DNA of 5,229 nucleotides from CAZTNW01 sp964614945. Its GTDB lineage: Bacteria > Caldisericota > JANLFM01. Positions 1-5,229 of this stretch are shown piece by piece. Position numbers and translations under genes: made by a program. The notes under the pieces are model-generated. The model ran no database searches. It worked only from the letters and a program-made list of their open reading frames with translations, and was not told the origin of the DNA. The first letter of the stretch is position 1. The number at the start of each line of letters is the position of its first letter. Location: positions 1-5,229 of the forward strand of contig CAZTNW010000024.1 of the NCBI GenBank assembly GCA_964614945.1. The letters are read 5' to 3'.

Positions 1-399
1 AGTCATAAACCTTGTAATTGGGTACTTGCGGATATCCCAAATTTTGGTTTCTTATATTCCAGATACCTATATGGCAAGGACGGATCTGTTGAATTTGTGC
101 TGATAGAGGAAGATTGTTTTAATGATCCACTTGGCACTTCAACAGAAAAAACATTTGATATGATAATAGTACAGGAGGTTTTTGAGCATTTGCAGAATCC
201 GCGACAGACAGCTGAGTATCTTGTAGAACATTTGAAATCAGACGGGATTCTAGTATTCGACTATATTGAATCAAATGCAACCGGTCTTGATACACCTGCG
301 GGGCTTAAAGAGAGAGAAAATACTTTAAAATACCTTTTTGAAACGTTAAAGTGTAACAGTGATAATGGGTTAATAGTTTGCAAAAAAGCTGACAAATAA
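1..399 (+). CDS. SAM-dependent methyltransferase, C-terminal part (5' end outside window)
   Basis: The frame is open from base 1 to the TAA at 397-399, giving 132 visible residues, so the true start lies upstream. The visible part matches the second half of a class I (Rossmann-fold) SAM-dependent methyltransferase: the motif FDMIIVQEVFEHLQNP (residues 52-67) is the usual post-motif strand and helix (D-hh-...-EHL-NP), followed by a 'LKSDGILVFDY' strand (78-88). The SAM-binding glycine motif would lie upstream and cannot be checked. A GTG at 97 could open a shorter frame, but it would cut into the fold and in-frame coding continues upstream of it. The gene ends 36 bases before wzm on the same strand, so a role in modifying the exported glycan or its precursor is likely by context. 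The substrate is unknown. The tail after the last strand is short, so the protein appears to end normally. One sampled line, 121-180, has 20 G+C in 60. Confidence 0.8.
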   Translation, partial: SHKPCNWVLADIPNFGFLYSRYLYGKDGSVEFVLIEEDCFNDPLGTSTEKTFDMIIVQEVFEHLQNPRQTAEYLVEHLKSDGILVFDYIESNATGLDTPAGLKERENTLKYLFETLKCNSDNGLIVCKKADK

Positions 400-403
400 G
401 TCA

Positions 404-424
404 GTATTGAATCGAATTCAATAC
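404..424. repeat. Perfect 9-bp inverted repeat with 3-base spacer in front of wzm
   Basis: GTATTGAAT (404-412), spacer CGA (413-415), then ATTCAATAC (416-424): the arms are exact reverse complements. It lies in the 36-base gap between the methyltransferase stop and the wzm ATG and ends 11 bases before that ATG. In RNA it would form a 9-bp hairpin with only two G-C pairs, followed by a short pyrimidine-rich stretch (atcttttccct). It could be a weak terminator or attenuator, a translational control hairpin, or an operator for a dimeric regulator. The sequence alone does not decide between these. Confidence 0.6.
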
Positions 425-435
425 ATCTTTTCCCT

Positions 436-1308
436 ATGATAAATTATCACCCAAATATAACTCAAGTTAATCACCGTATCGTAATACGCCCCAATCAACC
501 TTGGTGGAGGATGGATTGGCGTTCTGTGCTGGATTACCGTGACCTGCTTTGGTTTTTGGTTGTCAGGGATTTCAGTGCTATTTACAAACAAAGTATATTG
601 GGCCCTTTGTGGTTTATCATCCAACCCTTGGCTACAACCATTGTCTTTACAGTGATCTTTGGTCAGATCGCCAAAATCAGCACCGATGGCATACCCCCGC
701 TCCTATTCTACATGGCGGGCATGGTTCTTTGGAGTTATTTCCAAGGTGTTATGAACGGAGTGGCGGGATCCTTGATTGGAAATGCAGGTGTCCTTGGTAA
801 AGTATATTTCCCCAGACTTATCTTGCCATTATCCATGGTAATCAGCAATCTGGCTCAATTTGCTCTGAACTTGTTCGTATTTCTGGCTTTTTATATATAT
901 TTTTATGCGTATTCTATTACAAAAATTCACCTGACTTCCTGGATTGCTGCATTGCCATTTTTGATCCTGCAAACCGCAGTCGTCGGGCTGGGGGTTGGGT
1001 TGTGGATGTCCGCTATGACAACCAAATACCGAGACCTTCGCTTTGCCTTGCCATTTCTTTCACAGTTATGGATGTACGCCACACCGATAGTTTATCCGGC
1101 GAGCCTAGTCGTTTCACCAGGTTGGAATTTATGCATGGCCTTCAATCCCATGGCGGGACCAGTGGAAGCATTCCGTTTCATGTTCTTTGGAATCGGGCGT
1201 GCTGACTTGCTATACCTCGGTCTTGGCATCTCATCGGGTTGGGTATTACTTCTGACTGGATTGATCATGTTTAACCGGGTTCAACGAACTTTTGTAGATA
1301 CCATCTAA
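436..1308 (+). CDS. wzm: Wzm-type polysaccharide ABC exporter, membrane (permease) subunit
   Basis: This is the integral inner-membrane subunit of an ABC-2 family exporter that moves lipid-linked O-antigen, capsule or related glycan from cytoplasm to periplasm. The 290 residues are a little longer than the usual length of about 260. The N-terminus carries the family's amphipathic interface region (YRDLLWFLVVRDF, 34-46, then YKQSILGPLWFIIQP, 50-64). About six hydrophobic segments follow, near 57-78, 88-110, 126-160 (probably two passes or a long re-entrant stretch), 168-192, 203-225 and 258-278. Family-typical short motifs include KYRDLR (197-202), the NP pair (237-238) and the C-terminal end RTFVDTI (284-290). 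The ATG at 436 puts the 'VIRP' element near residue 16, as in homologues, but no Shine-Dalgarno sequence precedes it; the inverted repeat at 404-424 occupies that region. The wzt gene follows 17 bases downstream, as expected for its ATPase partner. The family assignment is firm. The exact glycan is unknown. Confidence 0.9.
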   Translation: MINYHPNITQVNHRIVIRPNQPWWRMDWRSVLDYRDLLWFLVVRDFSAIYKQSILGPLWFIIQPLATTIVFTVIFGQIAKISTDGIPPLLFYMAGMVLWSYFQGVMNGVAGSLIGNAGVLGKVYFPRLILPLSMVISNLAQFALNLFVFLAFYIYFYAYSITKIHLTSWIAALPFLILQTAVVGLGVGLWMSAMTTKYRDLRFALPFLSQLWMYATPIVYPASLVVSPGWNLCMAFNPMAGPVEAFRFMFFGIGRADLLYLGLGISSGWVLLLTGLIMFNRVQRTFVDTI

Positions 1309-1309
1309 C

Positions 1310-1314
1310 AAGGA
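1310..1314 (+). promoter_or_regulatory. Ribosome-binding site of wzt; bears on the start choice
   Basis: AAGGA starts two bases after the wzm stop. It is 5 bases from a TTG at 1320 and 11 bases from the ATG at 1326, both in frame. The spacing slightly favours TTG, but codon preference and the usual family N-terminus (M-x-x-PAI-x-x-x-x-L-x-K-x-Y) favour ATG. The two choices differ by only two residues. Confidence 0.6.
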
Positions 1315-1325
1315 ATCTTTTGCAA

Positions 1326-2648
1326 ATGTCTGTACCAGCCATCGTTACTTCTTCACTGGCAAAATCATATCAACTTGGCGTTTTCGGCAGGAAAGCGCTA
1401 ACAGAAGAGGTGACGTACTGGTGGCATCGCATACGTGGGCGGGATCCAGCCAAATACATGGGAAAGGTGACAGACGTGAGGCAACAAATGTTTGGACCCC
1501 ATGCTTCACAATTCGATCCTGAACGCCCTGGAAGATTTTGGGCCTTAAAAGACGCAACCATAACAATCCGAAGCGGAGAGGTTGTTGGCATCATAGGACC
1601 CAACGGCGCTGGCAAATCGACTCTTCTGAAAATATTGTCGCGAATTACAGAACCAACCAAAGGAGAAGCAATCATCAATGGACGGATAGGATCCCTGTTG
1701 GAAGTTGGAACCGGTTTTCACCCAGAACTTACAGGTGAGGAGAACATTTTTCTAAATGGTACGATTCTTGGAATGAAAAAGGCCGAGATTGCAAGCAAAC
1801 TAAATATGATTTTGGACTTCGCAGAATTGGGCGATTTCAAGGATACCCCTGTTAAACGCTACTCCAGCGGTATGTATGTTCGACTCGCCTTTGCTGTGGC
1901 AGCCCATCTGGAGCCTGAGATTCTTCTGGTTGACGAGGTTCTTGCTGTCGGGGATGCGGCATTTCAAAAAAAATGTCTGGGTAAAATGTCTGAAGTTGCA
2001 GGGCAGGGACGAACCATACTTTTTGTAAGCCACAACATGGCGGCTATCAATCGACTGTGTCCACGCTGCCTCTTGATAGATAAAGGGCGGATAACTCAAG
2101 ACGGACCATCCGAAAAAGTTACAGACTCTTATTTGACAAGAACCATGGAATCAGAAGGTGAAAGAATATGGAATGATGAAAACGCCCCGGGATGCGATGA
2201 AATCAGGCTTATATCTGTAAAATTAAAAAAAAGAAATGGCCGTATCTCATCAGTCGTTTCCGTGGAAGATGCACTTGAACTCGAAATAAAATATCATGTT
2301 TACGAACCGGGCTTAAAGTTCAGGTGCTGTGCATTTTTTTCGACTCGTGGAACAATTGCATTTACAACTGTTGAGCCATTTGAGTTAACAAGGGAACAAT
2401 CTGGTTGTTATGTGTCTATCTTAAAAATTCCTCATCATCTTCTTACAGAAGGTGAATATATTGTGGGGCTTGAGTTTTTTACTTCTCATGGTACAAGAAA
2501 GCACTTTCTAAATCTTCCTCAAGCAATGCTTTTTCAGGTGTATGATCCGATAACTGGAAATACTGCCCGTGGCGATTATACTCAACGATTGGTCGGAGTA
2601 GTTCGCCCAAAAATGGACTGGCGTTTGGAGCATAAACCTACTTCTTAA
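1326..2648 (+). CDS. wzt: Wzt-type polysaccharide ABC exporter, ATPase with C-terminal glycan-recognition domain
   Basis: This is the cytoplasmic ATPase that powers Wzm and, in this long form, selects the glycan. Numbering from the ATG at 1326 (440 residues): the nucleotide-binding domain has Walker A GPNGAGKST (91-99), the modified Q-loop region LLEVGTGFHPELTG (125-138) with Glu in place of the canonical Gln, as is usual in this family, signature YSSGM (179-183), Walker B ILLVDE (199-204) and H-loop His236. A stretch of about 50 residues near 20-72 separates the first strand from the rest of the domain, as in other Wzt proteins. Residues from about 280 to 428 form a beta-rich C-terminal region (for example LELEIKYHVYEPG, LTEGEYIVGLEFF) matching the Wzt carbohydrate-binding domain in placement and pattern. 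The length of about 440 fits the O8/O9a-type Wzt rather than the short, domain-less type. It ends with tandem stops TAA TAA (2646-2651). The C-terminal half is visibly more A+T-rich than the ATPase half. TTG at 1320 is an alternative start. Confidence 0.9.
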   Translation: MSVPAIVTSSLAKSYQLGVFGRKALTEEVTYWWHRIRGRDPAKYMGKVTDVRQQMFGPHASQFDPERPGRFWALKDATITIRSGEVVGIIGPNGAGKSTLLKILSRITEPTKGEAIINGRIGSLLEVGTGFHPELTGEENIFLNGTILGMKKAEIASKLNMILDFAELGDFKDTPVKRYSSGMYVRLAFAVAAHLEPEILLVDEVLAVGDAAFQKKCLGKMSEVAGQGRTILFVSHNMAAINRLCPRCLLIDKGRITQDGPSEKVTDSYLTRTMESEGERIWNDENAPGCDEIRLISVKLKKRNGRISSVVSVEDALELEIKYHVYEPGLKFRCCAFFSTRGTIAFTTVEPFELTREQSGCYVSILKIPHHLLTEGEYIVGLEFFTSHGTRKHFLNLPQAMLFQVYDPITGNTARGDYTQRLVGVVRPKMDWRLEHKPTS

Positions 2649-2706
2649 TAAACTGATGCCTGATTCTGAATTGTCTCAGGTAGTTATATTTGCCTGGTAA
2701 ATATCC

Positions 2707-3687
2707 ATGATTCACTCCAATACATCTCACTTATGCGACAAGGAAGCTACTTTAAACTTTTATGAAAAAAGATATGCGCAGGGATACATGGATGAATGGC
2801 CTATCGAAAAGAAACTCAGAATCTATGAAGTTATTCGCAGTAGCAAACTCCCTGATAGGGGCGAGGCTCTGGATTTTGGATGTGGTAACGGCATACTTAC
2901 CGATGTCATGCGTAGTGCATTGCCTCCCCGCTGGAAAGTGTATGGAACGGATATCAGTAAAACCGCGATAGAAAATGCACAAAAACGATATCCGGAATGT
3001 ATCTTTTTCATATTGGACAATCATGAATTCAGGGACAAGAAATTTTCGTTTTTGTTCACACATCATGTACTTGAACATGTGTATAACCTGTCTGAAGTTA
3101 TGAAGGAGATGTGTACTCGATTGCATAATGAATCAATGATGCTTCACATATTGCCTTGCGGTAATGAGGGAAGTTTTGAACACAACCTTTGCCTTTTACG
3201 AGACAACGGGATCGACAGGCAATTTGAAAATCGTTTCTTTTTTGAAGACGAAGGACATGTTCGAAGGTTGACGACAGAACAACTTACGAAATTGTGCCAC
3301 AGTTATGGTTTCACATTGGACACAGAATATTACAGTAATCAATACCATGGCGCAATTGACTGGATTACACAGTCTGACCCGAATTTTCTTAGACTTCTTA
3401 CCGAAACGAATCACGCTGTTAATAAAAAAGCAAAGAAAACACTAAAAAAAATACGACGCCACTTATTTTTGATTTGGTGCTTGAGATATCCAACAAGATT
3501 TGAAGAAGAAAAATTAAAAAAGACAACAAAAACAACCCGAGAAAAAATCTTACTGACACTGGCAATGCCTCTTTATTTGTTTTCTAAACCACTAGACAAT
3601 TACTTCAAAAGAAAATCCATCAATGAGTGGACACAATATAAATATGACCGAAGTGGCAGTGAAATGTATCTCTTCTACACGAGGTGA
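2707..3687 (+). CDS. Class I SAM-dependent methyltransferase with basic/hydrophobic C-terminal extension
   Basis: A 326-residue protein with a recognisable Rossmann methyltransferase core: motif I ALDFGCGNG (54-62) for SAM binding, the acidic end of strand 2 at YGTDIS (79-84; Asp82 probably contacts the ribose), and the strand 4 motif HHVLEHV (119-125). Residues about 146-215 hold the rest of the catalytic domain, including PCGNEGSFEHN (150-160) and DEGHVRRLTTEQL (181-193). These resemble Methyltransf_11/12-like enzymes of polysaccharide loci. After about residue 235 comes a Lys/Arg-rich stretch (KKAKKTLKKIRRH, 240-252), then hydrophobic segments LFLIWCL (253-259) and ILLTLAMPLYLF (281-292), suggesting membrane or lipid contact. 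That region is not part of the core fold. The start has only a weak ribosome-binding site. The gene follows wzt by 58 bases, so co-transcription is likely. O-methylation of a sugar or of a terminal phosphate is a reasonable inference; the acceptor is unknown. Composition is low in G+C: the sampled line 3421-3480 has 17 in 60. Confidence 0.82.
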   Translation: MIHSNTSHLCDKEATLNFYEKRYAQGYMDEWPIEKKLRIYEVIRSSKLPDRGEALDFGCGNGILTDVMRSALPPRWKVYGTDISKTAIENAQKRYPECIFFILDNHEFRDKKFSFLFTHHVLEHVYNLSEVMKEMCTRLHNESMMLHILPCGNEGSFEHNLCLLRDNGIDRQFENRFFFEDEGHVRRLTTEQLTKLCHSYGFTLDTEYYSNQYHGAIDWITQSDPNFLRLLTETNHAVNKKAKKTLKKIRRHLFLIWCLRYPTRFEEEKLKKTTKTTREKILLTLAMPLYLFSKPLDNYFKRKSINEWTQYKYDRSGSEMYLFYTR

Positions 3688-3811
3688 ACCTCGACAAGTA
3701 ACCATCACCATAATAGTTCATCCAAAAAGGCGTTGATGCATTCATTGTAAACATAAATCTTCGAAAATACGATGTTTTGGCCTGAAATACAGAGTTGATT
3801 GTGTAAAACCT

Positions 3812-4807
3812 ATGTCTTTTTTTAACTTGCCCATGAAAAAACCCCTCGCAACCATAGCCTTCAACATGAAGCCAGTCAAAGGGCCGTGGGGCGGTAGCAG
3901 CATCTATGTCACGCAGATGGAGAGATTCCTCCGCATCCGCGGATACAAAGTAACCTATAAGTTATCACCATCCGTCGATGTCATTATATTGATCGATCCC
4001 AGGGATGAATTGGAGAGCAAGGCCTTTGGCATGAGCGAAATTAGAAAACATAAGATCCGTTATCCGTCAGTTAAGATCATTCACAGAATCAACGAGTGCG
4101 ATCGGCGAAAAAACACCAACGTTATAGATCTCCAGCTTGAAAAAGCCAATGAAATTGCTGATCACACGGTATTCATTTCTGAATGGGTTCGTGACTATCA
4201 TGTAGAAAAATGGTTCGATCCTTCCCGGCCCCATACAGTCATTTACAATGGAGCCGATGCAAGAGACTTTCATCCCATAGGAAATACAGGCTATCAGAAT
4301 GATCAACAAAGTGGGACATTTCGAATTGTTACCCATCATTGGTCAGCCAACCCTCTCAAAGGGTATGACATCTACGAACGAGTTGATAGCCTCATAGCAG
4401 AAGGCTCCTTGCCAAGTGTTGAATTCTGGGTAATTGGACGGTGGCCTGAAAATATTCGCTGGCACGGGGCAAAGACGTTTTCTCCATGCAATGGGCAGGT
4501 TTTAGCCGACAAGCTGAGAATGTGTCATGCCTACCTCACGGCAAGCCGTTGGGAGCCCTGCGGAATGCACCATGTTGAGGGTGCCCAATGCGGGTTGCCC
4601 TTGATTTACCACGAAGATGGAGGGGGTATTGTGGAAGCTGGTCTGAAATACGGCATCGGCTTTCGTGAAGATGTCGCTGCCGCCATATATGAAGCTCGGA
4701 GAGGCTACAATAACTTGAGGCGGAAGGTTTTCACCCATATGCCATCTGGTGACCGGATGTGCCTTTCCTACCTCGAAATCATACAGCGCGTCATATGCAA
4801 TGCATAA
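3812..4807 (+). CDS. GT4-like (GT-B fold) glycosyltransferase
   Basis: A 331-residue retaining glycosyltransferase of the GT-B type, probably transferring a sugar from a nucleotide donor to the growing lipid-linked glycan in the cytoplasm. The N-terminal domain has the glycine-containing loop GPWGGSS (24-30). The domain junction is VIYNGAD (143-149), the equivalent of the family's 'V-x-NGVD'. The C-terminal domain starts at FRIVTHHWSANPLKGYDIY (170-188) and contains the EX7E motif: Glu248 and Glu256 separated by PCGMHHV, followed by CGLPLIYHEDGGGIVEAG (260-277). The Lys of the phosphate-binding R/K pair appears to be Lys183; the usual Arg position seems to hold His or Trp instead. It is shorter than the usual GT4 length of about 360-400, mostly through a compact N-terminal domain. 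Neither ATG, 3812 nor 3833 (residue 8), has a Shine-Dalgarno sequence, and the second would give MKKPLATIAF, a natural N-terminus. A 124-base gap separates it from the methyltransferase. The sugar and linkage are unknown. Confidence 0.82.
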   Translation: MSFFNLPMKKPLATIAFNMKPVKGPWGGSSIYVTQMERFLRIRGYKVTYKLSPSVDVIILIDPRDELESKAFGMSEIRKHKIRYPSVKIIHRINECDRRKNTNVIDLQLEKANEIADHTVFISEWVRDYHVEKWFDPSRPHTVIYNGADARDFHPIGNTGYQNDQQSGTFRIVTHHWSANPLKGYDIYERVDSLIAEGSLPSVEFWVIGRWPENIRWHGAKTFSPCNGQVLADKLRMCHAYLTASRWEPCGMHHVEGAQCGLPLIYHEDGGGIVEAGLKYGIGFREDVAAAIYEARRGYNNLRRKVFTHMPSGDRMCLSYLEIIQRVICNA

Positions 4808-4934
4808 CTTATCGATTTTATCACTACTGTCCGGAATAACCGGCAATTAAGATTTGTAACAGTTTAAGATACTTCACGAAAGATGCCATTTATGTTTGTC
4901 CTCGACTTGAAAACGCATGGCGGATGCTGCAAGA

Positions 4935-4962
4935 CTTCCCGAAGATTTTCTAAGGGAAGGAG
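4935..4962 (+). promoter_or_regulatory. Transposase ribosome-binding site, partly inside a possible hairpin
   Basis: AAGGAG (4957-4962) lies 5 bases before the transposase ATG and is the strongest ribosome-binding site in the window. CTTCCC (4935-4940) is the reverse complement of GGGAAG (4954-4959), and GAA (4941-4943) can pair with TTC (4948-4950) inside it, leaving TAA (4951-4953) bulged. The resulting stem would cover the first half of the ribosome-binding site. The site itself is clear; the hairpin's role is inferred. Confidence 0.5.
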
Positions 4963-4967
4963 CGCAC

Positions 4968-5229
4968 ATGTATTCAGGCCCGCTTGTGTTTACCCAGGTC
5001 ATGGACTTCATGCCGTTGAAAACCTTTCAGCGCTGCGTGGAGAGGTACCGGGGCAACTTCAGCGTCAAACATTTCACCTGCATGGACCAGTTCCGTACGA
5101 TGGCCTTCGCACAACTGGCGTATCGCGAGAGCCTGCGGGACATCGAAGCCTGCCTTCGGGCACAAAGCAACAAGCTCTATCACATGGGCATCCGCAGCAA
5201 GGTTTCCCGCAGCACCTTGGCGGAAGCGA
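4968..5229 (+). CDS. IS4-family transposase, N-terminal 87 residues (3' end outside window)
   Basis: The frame opens at the ATG at 4968, five bases after a strong AAGGAG, and stays open to the window edge. The visible residues match the N-terminus of IS4-family transposases that carry a DUF4372-like domain ahead of the DDE nuclease domain: LVFTQVMDFMPLKTFQRCV (residues 6-24), then HFTCMDQFRTMAFAQLAYRE (36-55), SLRDIEACL (56-64) and KLYHMGIRSKVSRSTLAEA (69-87). These are highly characteristic of the group, including the 'AFAQL-YRESLRDIEACL' core and the 'LYHMG...STLA' element. The catalytic DDE residues lie beyond the window, so whether the enzyme is intact cannot be judged. It cuts and inserts the IS that carries it and has no role in polysaccharide export. 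Confidence 0.88.
   Translation, partial: MYSGPLVFTQVMDFMPLKTFQRCVERYRGNFSVKHFTCMDQFRTMAFAQLAYRESLRDIEACLRAQSNKLYHMGIRSKVSRSTLAEA

Larger units (their letters stand above)
4826..5229 (+). mobile_element. Left part of an IS4-family insertion sequence (cut by window edge)
   Basis: A transposase reading frame starts at 4968 and runs off the window. Upstream, ACTGTCCGGAATAACCGG (4826-4843) is a plausible left terminal inverted repeat, placing the IS edge about 18 bases after the glycosyltransferase stop. The 124 bases between it and the transposase start hold no gene and look like the IS leader. The transposase is richer in G+C (39 in 60 at 5101-5160) than the polysaccharide genes. The right end and the target duplication are outside the window, so the left boundary is inferred, not proven. 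Confidence 0.65.

Noticed and set aside
97..399. A GTG at 97 as the true start of the first gene
   Set aside because: The frame is open all the way to base 1 and the upstream residues read as methyltransferase sequence, so the gene is truncated by the window edge.
1370..1678. Reverse-strand open frame of 102 codons inside wzt
   Set aside because: It lies opposite the strongly conserved Walker A region of wzt and has no recognisable domain or ribosome-binding site.
1966..1973. Run of eight A bases in wzt as a phase-variation site (a similar run occurs at 2225-2232)
   Set aside because: The reading frame is intact through both runs, and eight bases in A+T-rich DNA is too short and common to argue for slippage.
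2657..2682. Inverted repeat after wzt (CCTGA/TCAGG core) as an intrinsic terminator
   Set aside because: The stem is weak with one G-T pair, the loop is 12 bases and there is no clear T-run. It is kept only as part of the junction-hairpin observation.
2752..3126. Reverse-strand open frame of 124 codons inside the second methyltransferase
   Set aside because: It overlaps the SAM-binding core of a clear methyltransferase gene and its translation resembles no family I recognise.
3733..3758. Possible promoter (TTGATG and a TAAAT-like box) before the glycosyltransferase
   Set aside because: The boxes are poor matches at a short spacing, and this A+T-rich gap would give similar hits by chance.
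4794..4806. Palindrome TATGCA-A-TGCATA at the glycosyltransferase stop as a terminator
   Set aside because: The one-base spacer cannot form a normal RNA loop, the stem is short and A+T-rich, and no T-run follows.
4502..4846. Reverse-strand open frame of 114 codons over the glycosyltransferase end and the IS edge
   Set aside because: It lies opposite the EX7E region and crosses the inferred IS boundary, so it is a by-product of the real gene.

Overview
The window is part of a surface-polysaccharide (O-antigen or capsule type) export and modification locus of a Gram-negative bacterium, ending in an insertion sequence that runs off the right edge. All supported genes are on the + strand. The organism cannot be named. 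A Wzm/Wzt-type exporter, moderate-to-low G+C and an IS4-family transposase with an N-terminal DUF4372-like region would suit an environmental proteobacterium or a Desulfobacterota-like lineage, but this is only an impression from family resemblance.

Layout: (1) 1-399, the 3' part of a SAM-dependent methyltransferase whose start lies left of the window. (2) 404-424, a perfect 9-bp inverted repeat in the short gap before the next gene. (3) 436-1308, wzm, the membrane subunit of an ABC-2 polysaccharide exporter. (4) 1326-2648, wzt, its ATPase, with a C-terminal domain of the type that binds the exported glycan. (5) 2707-3687, a second, longer SAM methyltransferase with a basic and hydrophobic C-terminal extension. 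(6) 3812-4807, a GT4-like glycosyltransferase with an intact EX7E motif. (7) about 4826-5229, the left end of an IS carrying the first 87 codons of an IS4-family transposase, with a G+C-richer coding sequence than its neighbours.

How the genes fit together: in the ABC-transporter-dependent pathway a glycan is completed on undecaprenyl diphosphate in the cytoplasm by glycosyltransferases. In several systems it is then capped at the non-reducing end (for example by methylation), recognised by the Wzt C-terminal domain and exported through Wzm. Two methyltransferases directly flanking wzm-wzt fit a modify-then-export module, although neither enzyme's substrate can be read from the sequence. Genes 1 to 5 are closely spaced and probably co-transcribed. 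The glycosyltransferase follows a 124-base gap with no convincing promoter.

I found no RNA gene, CRISPR array or clearly novel system. The points most worth a second look are the inverted repeat in front of wzm, the methyltransferase/Wzt cap-and-export hypothesis, the compositional break inside wzt, and a hairpin that may partly cover the transposase ribosome-binding site.
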